From: Bacteroidota bacterium
GTDB lineage: Bacteria; Bacteroidota; Bacteroidia; B-17B0; Aurantibacillaceae
Assembly: GCA_025362395.1 (NCBI GenBank)
Contig: JANYGK010000084.1
Span: forward strand, 1-36,492
Direction: 5' to 3'
DNA: 36,492 nucleotides
Positions 1 to 9,014 of this stretch are shown piece after piece; the stretch's first letter is position 1, and the number at the start of each line of letters is the position of its first letter. The notes beneath the pieces are model-generated. The model was not told the origin of the DNA and searched no databases. It saw only the letters and a list, made by a program, of their open reading frames with translations. The position numbers were made by a program, and so were the translations under genes.

Positions 1-806
1 TTCGGATCCATACCTATCTGGCTGCCATAAATTTGTTTTCTGCCATTCCTGATCTCGATCCTATCTTCCAATAATGCTAAATCATTTCCACCTGCTTCGC
101 CCGCTTTTACAGCCTCACGCATCATTGGCAAATAATGTTCCTGTGTTTTTAGATCGGCATGCTGAATCACTAAAAATAAAGTTGAATTCCCTAAACCGCC
201 AACAAATTCAGGCCCTAACCAACCATAAGTATCGAGTATCGCTTTTACCTTAACTAAATTAATTGAATCTTTTTCATTTATAATTTTCCAATGGGCTTTT
301 ATCTCTTTCGAATCCCAACCATATTTTTTTCCAATTTCTTCACTTTGTACTCTATAGGTTTGGTCTTCATTATAAATAACTGCTAATTGATTTACTAAAG
401 GTTTATTCAGCTTAAGCTCGGCGTTATCTTTATTTTGTTTGACTAATTCCACTAAAGGATTCCAGCATTTGTCATTATGCAGGCCTGTCAAATCTTTATC
501 TTTTATAATGTGGTCGTAATCTTTAAAATTAGATCGTTTCGCAATTCTTTCTAAATTAAAAAAAGCACTGTCAGGATAATTAGCCATAGCCCATGAGCAA
601 GCGGCGTTATAACGATTATTAGGGTATCCTTTCCATCCATTGCTTTTAAACGCTTCTGAATACATAAACGCAGATTTTTTATATTCTTTTATTTGATATA
701 GTGAATCTGCTTTCCTGATCAGCTTAGAATATTCATTGTAAAATTCCTGCGCATAAGATAGATTTACGCATAATACTAATCCTGTTATCGCTGTTTTTTT
801 ATTCAT
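1..806 (-). CDS. DUF6624-like secreted protein, 3' end cut by window edge
   Basis: Reading leftwards from the ATG at 806-804 gives an open frame of 268 codons that runs off the window, so the C-terminus is missing. It begins with a short signal peptide (MNKKTAITGLVLCVNLSYAQ). A region rich in Tyr, Ala and Asn follows that resembles a TPR-like end-of-group segment (KEYKKSAFMYSEAF, then NNRYNAACSWAMA). The later part contains QHADLKTQEHYLPMMREA and DLALLEDRIEIRNGRKQIYG, which I recognise as the pattern of the DUF6624 family, whose function is unknown. The gene starts 29 bases after the parC stop and is probably read from the same transcript. The family call rests on remembered motifs, not on a search. 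Confidence 0.8.
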   Translation of the reverse strand, partial: MNKKTAITGLVLCVNLSYAQEFYNEYSKLIRKADSLYQIKEYKKSAFMYSEAFKSNGWKGYPNNRYNAACSWAMANYPDSAFFNLERIAKRSNFKDYDHIIKDKDLTGLHNDKCWNPLVELVKQNKDNAELKLNKPLVNQLAVIYNEDQTYRVQSEEIGKKYGWDSKEIKAHWKIINEKDSINLVKVKAILDTYGWLGPEFVGGLGNSTLFLVIQHADLKTQEHYLPMMREAVKAGEAGGNDLALLEDRIEIRNGRKQIYGSQIGMDP

Positions 807-835
807 TTATTATTAAGCCTAAGGCCCATACTAAA

Positions 836-3460
836 TTAAAAATCAAAATTAATTTGTCCGTCTTTGCCTCTCATGTTATCACCGTTCAGCTTCTCCATAG
901 CCCTGCGGTGCAGCTCCATGGGCGACATACCGTTCTGTCCTATCTCTTCATCTTCATCACTGTAATCATTCAACATAATTTCTTCAGACACACGCAAATT
1001 AATTTCTTTCACTTTGTAAGAGGTTAATTTTTTTCCTTTAGCTTTCATATTCACCAATGGCGAAAATTCAACTAAATTTACCACCTCATCTTTGATCTCT
1101 TTCTCTTTTTCCTTTCCGAATTTAATATCTACGATCGGTAATATTTGAGACGTGATCAGTTCTATACGCGAATTTTCATTCTCAGTAATGATCAACGATT
1201 TAGTAGAAATATTTTCGGGAACAAATCGTTTCGTTAAATAAGATTTACCTTCTCCATCGTAATAAATACAAGTTAAAACCAATTCAGGATAATATTTTTC
1301 AATCAATACAATATCCTCATCAAAATGGTTTAATACATCAAATGTATAAAGCTTATAAAAACCTTTACTTGTAACAGTCAGTATTTTATCGTCACCGGCA
1401 AATTTGCCTAAGTAAGTTCCTTTACCATCACGGTTTAAGCGGTGTACAGCATCATTGAACCAATAATCTTCTGCCGCTAAAGTGGATGTTCCTTTTGTTT
1501 TAAGCAATACTTTTTTAATGGCATATTTGGTAACGATATTTCCCGTTGATGCTCTTCCTTTAACCGGAATTTCAGAAAAATCAATATCCAATTCCATTTT
1601 ACGTAAACCACTCACCGGTTTTAAAATTACCTGTACTTTTTCGGCTTCACCGTTCGGATTTATTGTGAACCAATGAACCGCTGAGTTAGGCGTACCCTTA
1701 GTAAGATCATATTCTTTTTCGCGCGTGATCCCTGTTACATTAAAACGCTTAATAAACGTAACGCCTTTAGGGCCGTCACTATAAATCATATTATACGTAG
1801 TGCGCTCATCATTTTTCTTAAAAATGGCAATGTAAATAATGTCCTTACCAATAAATACTTTGTCAGATACTTTAAACACTTTCATTTTGCCTTCCTTGGT
1901 AAAAGCAATAAAATCATCCAGGTCAGAGCAGTCGCATACAAACTCATCTTTCTTCAGGCTCTTACCGGCGAAGCCTTCCACACGGTTTACGTACAGTTTT
2001 TCATTTGCCATAATTACTTCTGTAGCAACAATGGTTTCAAGTTCTTTCGTTTCAGTTTTACGTTCCCTGCCTGTGCCGTATTTTTTCTTTAAATTTTTAA
2101 AGTACTCAACGGCATAGTCCGTTAAATTTGCCAAATGTCCTTTAACAATTATTATTTTAACATCCAGGTCTTTCATGTGATCCTCTGCCTTAATGCTGTC
2201 AAAACGGGTAATACGAATCATTGGGATCTGTGTTAAACGTTGAAGATCTTCATCGGTAATGTCACGAATTAATTTTTTACGATGCGGCTTAAATTTATCA
2301 TATAAATATTCATATAACGTTTCCCTGTTTGAATATTTCTTAAAGTCGATATACATTTCTTCTTTAATAAATAATTTTTCCAACGATGAAAAATGCCATT
2401 TTTCCTCCAGTTCACTTTGCTCAATTTCTAATTCGCGTTTTAATAAGGCCAGTGTTTGATGCGTAGAAATTTTTAAGATTTCACTAACACCAACGAAGCG
2501 AGGTTTCGCATGTTCAATAATACAGGCATTTGGCGAAATACTCATTTCACAATTTGTGAAAGCGTATAAGGCATCAATGGTTTTATCAGGAGAAATACCC
2601 GGTTGTAAATGAATTAAAATTTCAACATTTTCGGCAGTATTATCTTCAACTTTTTTTACTTTTATTTTTCCTTTATCATTGGCCGCCAGTATAGAATCAA
2701 TTAACGAACCGGTGGTAGTGCCGAAAGGAATTTCAGAAATAATTAGAGTTTTAGAGTTTAACTCTTTAACCCTTGCACGAATTTTAATTTTACCGCCCCG
2801 AAGTCCATCCTTGTACTCACTGAAATCAGCAATACCTCCCGTAATAAAATCAGGAAATATAACCGCTTTGCGTCCACGCAAAATTTGGATAGAGGCATCA
2901 ATTAATTCATTAAAATTATGCGGTAAAATTTTTGTAGCTAAACCCACAGCAATACCTTCTACGCCATGTGCCAATACTAAAGGAAATTTTACCGGTAATG
3001 TAATAGGCTCCTTGTTACGACCGTCGTAACTTACTCCCCAATTAGTAGTTTTAGGATTAAAAATAATTTCCAGCCCCAATTTAGACAATCGTGCTTCAAT
3101 GTAACGGGGAGCCGCAGCGCTGTCACCGGTTAAAATGTTACCCCAGTTCCCCTGCATATCAATTAACAGGTCTTTTTGCCCTATTGCCACCAAAGCATCG
3201 CCAATACTGGCATCACCATGTGGGTGGTATTTCATAGTGTTACCTATTAAATTGGCAACTTTGTTATAGCGCCCGTCTTCAAGCTCCCACATACTGTGTA
3301 GAATACGGCGCTGCACAGGTTTTAAGCCATCTTCCATAGCCGGCACCGCACGTTCTAATATTACATAACTGGCATAATCAATAAACCAAGTTTTAAACAT
3401 TCCTGAAACATGCGTTACAGTATTTAATTCATCATGGCCGTTTGTTGTATTTTCTTCCAT
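836..3460 (-). CDS. parC: DNA topoisomerase IV subunit A (ParC)
   Basis: This is the breakage-reunion subunit of topoisomerase IV, which with ParE decatenates and relaxes DNA using ATP. The N-terminal half carries the winged-helix segment (LKPVQRRILHSM, about residues 46-57), then KYHPHGDASIGDAL, and the active-site motif AAAPRYIEARLS with catalytic Tyr120, the same number as in E. coli ParC. The C-terminal third (from about residue 490) is a beta-pinwheel-like region. At 874 residues it has the usual size for a Bacteroidota GyrA/ParC-type protein. ParC is preferred over GyrA because parE lies upstream on the same strand. A purine-rich AAGGAA lies just before the ATG and a -7 box lies about 56 bases upstream. 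Three envelope genes separate it from parE, which is unusual. Confidence 0.95.
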   Translation of the reverse strand: MEENTTNGHDELNTVTHVSGMFKTWFIDYASYVILERAVPAMEDGLKPVQRRILHSMWELEDGRYNKVANLIGNTMKYHPHGDASIGDALVAIGQKDLLIDMQGNWGNILTGDSAAAPRYIEARLSKLGLEIIFNPKTTNWGVSYDGRNKEPITLPVKFPLVLAHGVEGIAVGLATKILPHNFNELIDASIQILRGRKAVIFPDFITGGIADFSEYKDGLRGGKIKIRARVKELNSKTLIISEIPFGTTTGSLIDSILAANDKGKIKVKKVEDNTAENVEILIHLQPGISPDKTIDALYAFTNCEMSISPNACIIEHAKPRFVGVSEILKISTHQTLALLKRELEIEQSELEEKWHFSSLEKLFIKEEMYIDFKKYSNRETLYEYLYDKFKPHRKKLIRDITDEDLQRLTQIPMIRITRFDSIKAEDHMKDLDVKIIIVKGHLANLTDYAVEYFKNLKKKYGTGRERKTETKELETIVATEVIMANEKLYVNRVEGFAGKSLKKDEFVCDCSDLDDFIAFTKEGKMKVFKVSDKVFIGKDIIYIAIFKKNDERTTYNMIYSDGPKGVTFIKRFNVTGITREKEYDLTKGTPNSAVHWFTINPNGEAEKVQVILKPVSGLRKMELDIDFSEIPVKGRASTGNIVTKYAIKKVLLKTKGTSTLAAEDYWFNDAVHRLNRDGKGTYLGKFAGDDKILTVTSKGFYKLYTFDVLNHFDEDIVLIEKYYPELVLTCIYYDGEGKSYLTKRFVPENISTKSLIITENENSRIELITSQILPIVDIKFGKEKEKEIKDEVVNLVEFSPLVNMKAKGKKLTSYKVKEINLRVSEEIMLNDYSDEDEEIGQNGMSPMELHRRAMEKLNGDNMRGKDGQINFDF

Positions 3461-3515
3461 ATTCTATTCCTTCTGCAACGTTTTGAAAATTGCCGCTAAA
3501 TCATTTAACAAGGCA

Positions 3516-3523
3516 CAAATATA
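3516..3523 (-). promoter_or_regulatory. Probable -7 box of the parC promoter
   Basis: On the minus strand this reads TATATTTG, an exact match to the Bacteroidota -7 consensus TAnnTTTG. It lies about 55 bases before the parC ATG in the 206-base gap. No good -33 TTTG was found at the expected distance. It would let parC be transcribed separately from the envelope genes upstream. Confidence 0.5.
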
Positions 3524-3609
3524 AGTCTAGAAAGCCTTATTTTTTTCATGAAATATGAGAAATAGGCCTGAAATATTCACAATAACCGGGTAATAAATAT
3601 AAATTCAGA

Positions 3610-3658
3610 CGTCTTGACTCAGAAAAAATCAAATAAATTTAATTAATAATTCAAGACG
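3610..3658. repeat. Inverted repeat with 8-bp arms upstream of parC
   Basis: CGTCTTGA at 3610-3617 is matched by TCAAGACG at 3651-3658 across an AT-rich spacer of 33 bases. It sits just downstream of the 3667 stop codon and upstream of the parC -7 box. It could be a weak hairpin at the end of the envelope operon or a two-half operator; chance is also possible at this length. Confidence 0.3.
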
Positions 3659-3666
3659 GGAGTAAA

Positions 3667-5079
3667 TTAATAAACAATAAATTTCCTTTTAAGGAAAAAT
3701 AATGCTTCACTCATTTTAGTTTTGAGCTTATCTGAATAATAAGCATTAAAGCCTGCGGTTTCTTGTGTATTGGCATACCCGTATATTTCTGAAATATCCG
3801 CTTTATAAATCTGTTCCTTTGTCACTGTATTTCTAAGACTCAACGTTATCCTTAATCCGAATAACCAAACACCGTAATTTTTATTTAAAACATCTGAGCT
3901 GATGTCTTTTTGTGTGTCTGCCTGTACTTCTATCATAAAGTCAGACTGCTCTTTCATCTCTACAATTTTAACTTCCTCACCGGTAAATTTACTTTCAATA
4001 ATAGGTTCAATGATTTTTTGGTTAATTACAGTACCATTATTTTTTTCGATGCAGGAAATAAAAACAGAAATCGGGTTAACAGTTGCATAGGCTTTTAATT
4101 GCGATGTTTCAATAAATTGTTTCAATAGTATAATAGCAGATTTACTCACACTGTCACCACCCATTAATTTATCAATATCAGGATTCAATGTAAAATAAAC
4201 TTCCCGGTTTAATGGTTTTACTGTTTTAATATTAATTTCAATATCACCAAAAGCATTGCTGCTCGAGCTTTCTACGATCCTTACTTTTTCATTGTCCGAT
4301 TTTATAATAAAAGGAAAATCGGTCAGTACATTTTTAGTTTTTAAAGTTAATTTATAAACAAGCGGTTTATATGTTGGCTGATAAGGCTTTAGTATCAGTG
4401 TTGTTTTTGAGTTAGTAATAGTAATGGTTTGTAATTGTTTTTGAATAGTATTAGAAAGATCAAATATGGTTTTGACATTATTAGATGCTTCCAACTTAAC
4501 CTCTTCATTTAAATAAGGGCTTAAAATACCGAATGCCTGAATTCTTTTTTTTAGACTGGCTGTAAAGTTCCCGTCTTTTTCATCATTAAAAGAAAGATTG
4601 ATAAGGTTTACGGCTTTATCAATAAGCAATTGTTTTTTCTTTTGCTTAAGGTCTTCATACTCCTGCTTATCCAGTTCATAATACAACCAATACTGTTTAT
4701 CATTCTCGTAAGTATCTACAAGGCGGTAACCTTCAATATTATCTGTATTGGTGAGTTTTATTAATGAATTAAAGTTTTCATTGAATTGATTATTATTTTG
4801 TACGGTAAATAAAATTGAATTAGTAGATATATCTACTTTAATTTCTGATGAAAGATCAAACAAGGCATTTTTTTTTGCCTCCGACTGATAATTATTTCCC
4901 GAAGTTTTATCTGCTACGCCAACTCCTATATATTTACTAATATTAACAGGCCGTTTGCTTACCCAGGAAGGCGCGGAAACTGATTGCGTTACTTCTGTCT
5001 GAGAAAAAATAATATTATATTTAATATTAAGTAAAATATAAATTACACAGATTAAACTATATTTTAAACTTATTTTCAC
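3667..5079 (-). CDS. LPP20-like secreted protein, third gene of the envelope cassette
   Basis: A 470-residue protein with an N-terminal signal sequence (MKISLKYSLICVIYILLNIKYNIIFSQ, cleaved near Gln27). Residues about 38-140 resemble the LPP20 fold: APSWVSKRP, then YIGVGVADK, a helix AKKNALFDLSSEI, and an exit strand YWLYYELDKQEYEDLK. The C-terminal third (IEPIIESKFTGEEVKIVEM through GVWLFGLRITLSLRNTVTKEQIYKADISEIYGYA) looks like a CsgG/TolB-N-type sheet in which a strand describing what has been induced or added is followed by a long terminal helix. There is no lipobox, so it is likely periplasmic. It starts 3 bases after the preceding gene ends, so the two are translationally linked. The combination recalls Vibrio FlgT in outline; the exact function is unknown. 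Confidence 0.6.
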   Translation of the reverse strand: MKISLKYSLICVIYILLNIKYNIIFSQTEVTQSVSAPSWVSKRPVNISKYIGVGVADKTSGNNYQSEAKKNALFDLSSEIKVDISTNSILFTVQNNNQFNENFNSLIKLTNTDNIEGYRLVDTYENDKQYWLYYELDKQEYEDLKQKKKQLLIDKAVNLINLSFNDEKDGNFTASLKKRIQAFGILSPYLNEEVKLEASNNVKTIFDLSNTIQKQLQTITITNSKTTLILKPYQPTYKPLVYKLTLKTKNVLTDFPFIIKSDNEKVRIVESSSSNAFGDIEINIKTVKPLNREVYFTLNPDIDKLMGGDSVSKSAIILLKQFIETSQLKAYATVNPISVFISCIEKNNGTVINQKIIEPIIESKFTGEEVKIVEMKEQSDFMIEVQADTQKDISSDVLNKNYGVWLFGLRITLSLRNTVTKEQIYKADISEIYGYANTQETAGFNAYYSDKLKTKMSEALFFLKRKFIVY

Positions 5080-5082
5080 TTT

Positions 5083-6435
5083 TTATTTTGTGATATAACT
5101 ACTTAAGGTATTACCGAATAAATTTATTGCATTATTATCTGCTACTATTCTTAAATCAGCAAACGCTTTTAATTCTTTCCGTCCACTAAACGCGTTACGC
5201 CAGTTGTTTGGATTATATTGATTGAAGAAAGGCGTTACCAAAGGGTTATAGGGGAAAAATCTATCAACGCTTGAGGTAACCGGTCTCGCAAATTCATTGT
5301 AATTAATATTGTCTTGTCCTACGCAATTTTCGCTTCTAGAAGTTATCACCTGGTTTGATAAGGCATCGATTACTTTATATTTAAAATCATAAGAATAAGA
5401 ACGCTGTGCTGTAATCTGGTTATAGGTTGTGGCTTTATAATCTGTTATAAAAACAGTATCTTTTTTAGTAATCACCTTTTCATACCCTATGGCTGTACCT
5501 TTTGGAGGATTTGTAGTTTGTTCTCTTTTATTAGCAACATCAAATACATAAAAAAAATCGGCTCCTGTTGCCTTTCGTATAGCCTGTATTAGATCTACAT
5601 TACCGGCGTTTGAAATATCGTCGGCTTCGGGTATTACTAAAAAAGGTGTATTATTTATTAATTTTACTTTTGAGTTTTGCTTGTACGCCAATTCAATAAA
5701 GTTGTTAAACAATTTTTCTTCAATTTCTTTTTCCGTTGTATTTTTTGGTTGAAAAATAAGAAAACTTGTTTTTAAAAGATCGTCTGTTAAGTCTGTCAAT
5801 TCCTTTACATCTTTGTAGGTAGAAGACATATTATTGATGGAAGCTAAATTATTTTTAGCGGAACTGTAATTTTTAGATTCAATATTTTTTATGGCTAACT
5901 GATATAAAGGCTCGCAGGTTGCCGTAATTTCAAGGTCTTTTGTATTTTTAAAATTAGAGTTGTATTTTTTTATTTTTGAAATACTTTTTAGTGCGATGTC
6001 ATAATTACCTTGATTAACAAAATCGGCCGCTTCGTTATAATATTTATTTAAATAATAATCCATTGCCAGTGCATAGTCATCACTATAGGCTTGCGGATAA
6101 TTTAATGTAACACTCAATGTAGCGCTTTTATCGGTAAAGGCCTTTAATTTATCAAAGGTTTCAAGCGATTGTTCGTACTGCTGTGTGCTGAATTCCCTAA
6201 AAAACTCGGACGATAAATTATTAATATGCTTTTGACCTACTTCTTTTAATTTAATCCGCGCGTCTTCATTTTTACTTTTCCTCTCTAAGGATTCCATATA
6301 ATAAGTAGCCGCTTCGTCAACCAAGCCTTGCTTTTCCATTTTTTCGGCGGCTCTAAAATATTTTTTAGATCCTGAGCAGGATGCCAGAATAATGGATAGG
6401 ATTAAAATATAGGGGGAGATAAATTTCAATTTCAT
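5083..6435 (-). CDS. Lipoprotein with TPR-like N-terminus and CsgG/LpoB-like C-terminus
   Basis: A 450-residue protein with a lipoprotein signal peptide ending in the lipobox LASC at about residues 17-20. Residues 25-230 are helical and TPR-like: AAEKMEKQGLVDEAATYYME, ADFVNQGNYDIALKSISKIK, AIKNIESKNYSSAKNNLASI. From about residue 235 there is a possible CsgG/LpoB-like domain: a helix and strand (LIQAIRKATGADFFYVFDVA), then YSYDFKYKVIDALSNQVITS, the usual pattern for this fold. It follows the 6490-7068 gene after a hairpin and is nearly fused to the next gene (3-base gap). I infer an outer-membrane or periplasmic structural role alongside its LPP20-like neighbours; the family assignment is by pattern only. 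Confidence 0.6.
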   Translation of the reverse strand: MKLKFISPYILILSIILASCSGSKKYFRAAEKMEKQGLVDEAATYYMESLERKSKNEDARIKLKEVGQKHINNLSSEFFREFSTQQYEQSLETFDKLKAFTDKSATLSVTLNYPQAYSDDYALAMDYYLNKYYNEAADFVNQGNYDIALKSISKIKKYNSNFKNTKDLEITATCEPLYQLAIKNIESKNYSSAKNNLASINNMSSTYKDVKELTDLTDDLLKTSFLIFQPKNTTEKEIEEKLFNNFIELAYKQNSKVKLINNTPFLVIPEADDISNAGNVDLIQAIRKATGADFFYVFDVANKREQTTNPPKGTAIGYEKVITKKDTVFITDYKATTYNQITAQRSYSYDFKYKVIDALSNQVITSRSENCVGQDNINYNEFARPVTSSVDRFFPYNPLVTPFFNQYNPNNWRNAFSGRKELKAFADLRIVADNNAINLFGNTLSSYITK

Positions 6436-6442
6436 AACTCAT

Positions 6443-6479
6443 TAAAAACATAAAGAGCATCATGTGATGCTCTTTATGT
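6443..6479 (-). terminator. Intrinsic terminator or attenuator within the envelope cassette
   Basis: A perfect inverted repeat with 15-base arms (6448-6462 and 6465-6479, core AAAGAGCATCA) is followed on the minus strand by a run of T (6447-6443). It lies between the first and second envelope genes and only 8 bases before the start of the second, so it probably reduces rather than abolishes read-through. Confidence 0.7.
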
Positions 6480-6489
6480 AAATAATATA

Positions 6490-7068
6490 TTATTTTCCTT
6501 CGTCACCCAATTTTTTCATTTCTGAATCAAAAATCTGTTGAAACTTTTGTTTATCGTAATCTAGTTTTAATTTGCTGTCAGAAGAAATCTTAGCATCTAA
6601 TTTATCGAATACTTCCTTTTTGCCTGCTTCAATGGCTATCCAGTAGCTGTAAGCTCCATCTGATTCTTTGAAGATCTTCTCACCGATCTCTCTTACATTG
6701 GATAATTCCATGTTTACAACTTCACGTGCCAATTCTTCAAATTTATTTTCGAATTCCTGAGCATTTCCTACAGTACGCTGGTTTGTGTATTGATCGGTAA
6801 CTCTTTTAATAGTACTGTTGATATTACCTGCCATTTCAGCTTTCGCATTTTGAAAAGCGATCTTTTTAGCTGTAGCCAAATCAGGAGACTTACCTACTTG
6901 CTTTGCGCGGAACGCATCCGCATCTGTTCTGAATTCTTTACCGCTGAATGGAACCGAGATTTCTACGGCTGCTGTTTCTTTTTGAACGGGTACTGCTTTT
7001 TTTGATTTACATCCTGTAATTACTAATAATGCAATTGAGGGGATTGCTAAAAGTTGAATTGTTTTCAT
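6490..7068 (-). CDS. LPP20-like lipoprotein, first gene of the envelope cassette
   Basis: The start is placed at the ATG at 7068-7066 because that gives a clean lipoprotein signal peptide (MKTIQLLAIPSIALLVITGC), giving 192 residues; an upstream ATG at 7110 would put 14 charged residues in front of it. The mature part, SVPFSGKEFRTDADAFRAKQVGK, then AKKIAFQNAKAEMAGNI and YSYWIAIEAGKKEVFDKL, has the layout of the LPP20 family: a helix built from the residues after an Ala-rich segment, then a strand of the type YWIAIE. The C-terminal 30 residues are charged and helical. A TATATTTA box at 7128-7135 inside the parE-cassette gap could be its own promoter. Located in the envelope by its lipobox; role unknown. 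Confidence 0.65.
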   Translation of the reverse strand: MKTIQLLAIPSIALLVITGCKSKKAVPVQKETAAVEISVPFSGKEFRTDADAFRAKQVGKSPDLATAKKIAFQNAKAEMAGNINSTIKRVTDQYTNQRTVGNAQEFENKFEELAREVVNMELSNVREIGEKIFKESDGAYSYWIAIEAGKKEVFDKLDAKISSDSKLKLDYDKQKFQQIFDSEMKKLGDEGK

Positions 7069-7127
7069 ATTTAAGTTTTTATTTTGTTTAATGCGTTTGT
7101 TAAATTCCAATAACCATTCCGAAAATT

Positions 7128-7135
7128 TAAATATA
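7128..7135 (-). promoter_or_regulatory. Possible -7 box for the envelope cassette
   Basis: Reads TATATTTA on the minus strand, one base off TAnnTTTG, in the 73-base gap between the parE stop and the first LPP20-like gene. The -33 region would fall inside the end of parE. Weak evidence taken alone. Confidence 0.3.
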
Positions 7136-7141
7136 AGAATT

Positions 7142-9010
7142 TTAACTAATTTTAAGTAATTCTTCTTCCGCGTCTACCTCCACTCTTAAATTATCAATAA
7201 TAAATTCCTGGCGATCCTGTGTATTCTTACCCATATAATAGCTTAGTAATTGTTGTATAGACGATTGCTGATCCAATAACACAGGCTCTAAACGAATGTC
7301 TTTTCCGATAAAATGTTTAAACTCATCCGGCGAAATTTCTCCTAACCCTTTAAATCGGGTAATTTCAGGTTTAGGCCCTAATTTAGCAATGGCCGCTTTA
7401 CGTTCTTCGTCACTGTAACAATAAGCTGTTTCTTTTTTATTACGTACACGGAATAAAGGTGTCTGTAAAATATAGACATGATTATTCTTAACCAAATCAG
7501 GAAAAAATTGTAAAAAGAACGTTAATAATAATAAACGGATGTGCATACCGTCCACATCAGCATCGGTTGCAAGTACTACATTATTATAACGCAATTCATC
7601 CAGTCCGTTTTCAATATTTAACGCAGCTTGTAATAAATTAAATTCTTCATTTTCATACACTACTTTTTTGCCTAAACCAAATGAATTTAAAGGTTTTCCT
7701 TTTAAGCTGAATACGGCCTGTGTATTCACATCACGCGTCTTAGTAATAGAGCCGCTTGCAGAGTCACCCTCACAAATAAAGATAGTAGTTTCATGTGCAC
7801 GCGGATTTTTTGCGTCATCTAAATGCACGCGACAATCACGTAACTTTTTATTATGCAGCGACGATTTCTTCGCACGCTCACGCGCTAATTTTTGAATGCC
7901 TGATAGTTCTTTACGCTCACGCTCATTGGCTAAAATTTTTGCTTCAATAGCGCGTGCTGTTTCAGGATTTTTATGTAAATAATTATCGAATTGCTGTTTA
8001 ATAAAGTCGCCAATAAATGAACGCATGGATTGGCCACCCGGTGCAACATCTTGTGAGCCTAATTTTGTTTTAGTCTGAGATTCAAATACAGGTTCCTGCA
8101 CACGCACAGATATGGCCGCTACAATGGATTTACGAACATCCGTCGGATCAAAATCTTTTTTATAAAACTCACGGATCGTTTTTACAATTGCTTCCCTGAA
8201 GGCCGTCTGATGCGTACCTCCTTGGGTTGTATATTGCCCGTTTACGTAACTGTAATACTCTTCAGAGAAATGTTCGTTACTATGCGTCATGGCTAATTCT
8301 ATATCTTCACCGCGTAAGTGAATAATAGGATATAAAATTTCGCCGGTAATATTTTTTTCCAACAAATCTTTTAACCCGTTATCCGATTTATAAGTTTGCC
8401 CGTTAAACGTTAGTGTTAAGCCTGTATTTAAAAAGGCATAATTCCAAAGCATCCTGTCAATATACTCATGAACAAAATGGTATTTTTTAAAGATCGTATC
8501 ATCGGGTCTGAATTCAACATAAGTACCGTTTGCTCCGGTTGTTTTTTCAACCTTAGATTCTTTTACCAATTCACCGCGTGAAAACTCAGCTGTTTTAGAT
8601 TGTCCGTCGCGATAAGCTATTACTTTAAAGTTAACCGCCAAAGCGTTTACCGCCTTAGTCCCTACCCCATTTAAACCAATCGATTTTTTAAAGGCTTCGC
8701 TATCATATTTACCGCCGGTATTAATTTTAGAAACTACTTCTACGACTTTACCCAAAGGGATTCCACGCCCGTAGTCACGAATGGAAACTACCCCTTCTTT
8801 CACTTGTACTTCAATTTTTTTACCGGCGCCCATCATAAACTCATCAATAGAGTTATCCATTACCTCTTTGATCAGTACATAAATCCCATCATCAAATGCA
8901 GACCCGTCACCAAGCTTGCCAATGTACATACCCGGACGCATCCTGATATGCTCTTTCCAATCGAGAGACTTAATACTGTCTTCGTTATAACTTGCTATTT
9001 CTTTTGCCAT
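7142..9010 (-). CDS. parE: DNA topoisomerase IV subunit B (ParE)
   Basis: ATPase subunit of topoisomerase IV. The GHKL ATP-binding motifs are in place: [11 protein letters not shown] (Glu49, Asp52, Asn53), DYGRGIPLG (79-87) and [12 protein letters not shown] (112-123). The S5-like transducer follows, then the TOPRIM domain with EGDSASGS near residue 417 and DADVDG near residue 481, which bind the metal ions used in strand cleavage, and a short C-terminal tail. At 622 residues it matches ParE (about 630) rather than the longer Gram-negative GyrB. It starts 4 bases after the stop of the DUF1016 nuclease gene, with no room for an independent promoter in the gap, so its transcription probably depends on the ychF promoter or a promoter inside the nuclease gene. 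Confidence 0.95.
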   Translation of the reverse strand: MAKEIASYNEDSIKSLDWKEHIRMRPGMYIGKLGDGSAFDDGIYVLIKEVMDNSIDEFMMGAGKKIEVQVKEGVVSIRDYGRGIPLGKVVEVVSKINTGGKYDSEAFKKSIGLNGVGTKAVNALAVNFKVIAYRDGQSKTAEFSRGELVKESKVEKTTGANGTYVEFRPDDTIFKKYHFVHEYIDRMLWNYAFLNTGLTLTFNGQTYKSDNGLKDLLEKNITGEILYPIIHLRGEDIELAMTHSNEHFSEEYYSYVNGQYTTQGGTHQTAFREAIVKTIREFYKKDFDPTDVRKSIVAAISVRVQEPVFESQTKTKLGSQDVAPGGQSMRSFIGDFIKQQFDNYLHKNPETARAIEAKILANERERKELSGIQKLARERAKKSSLHNKKLRDCRVHLDDAKNPRAHETTIFICEGDSASGSITKTRDVNTQAVFSLKGKPLNSFGLGKKVVYENEEFNLLQAALNIENGLDELRYNNVVLATDADVDGMHIRLLLLTFFLQFFPDLVKNNHVYILQTPLFRVRNKKETAYCYSDEERKAAIAKLGPKPEITRFKGLGEISPDEFKHFIGKDIRLEPVLLDQQSSIQQLLSYYMGKNTQDRQEFIIDNLRVEVDAEEELLKIS

Positions 9011-9014
9011 TTCA

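Noticed and set aside
2679-3029. Plus-strand 116-residue frame inside parC
   Set aside because: Antisense shadow of a well-supported gene.
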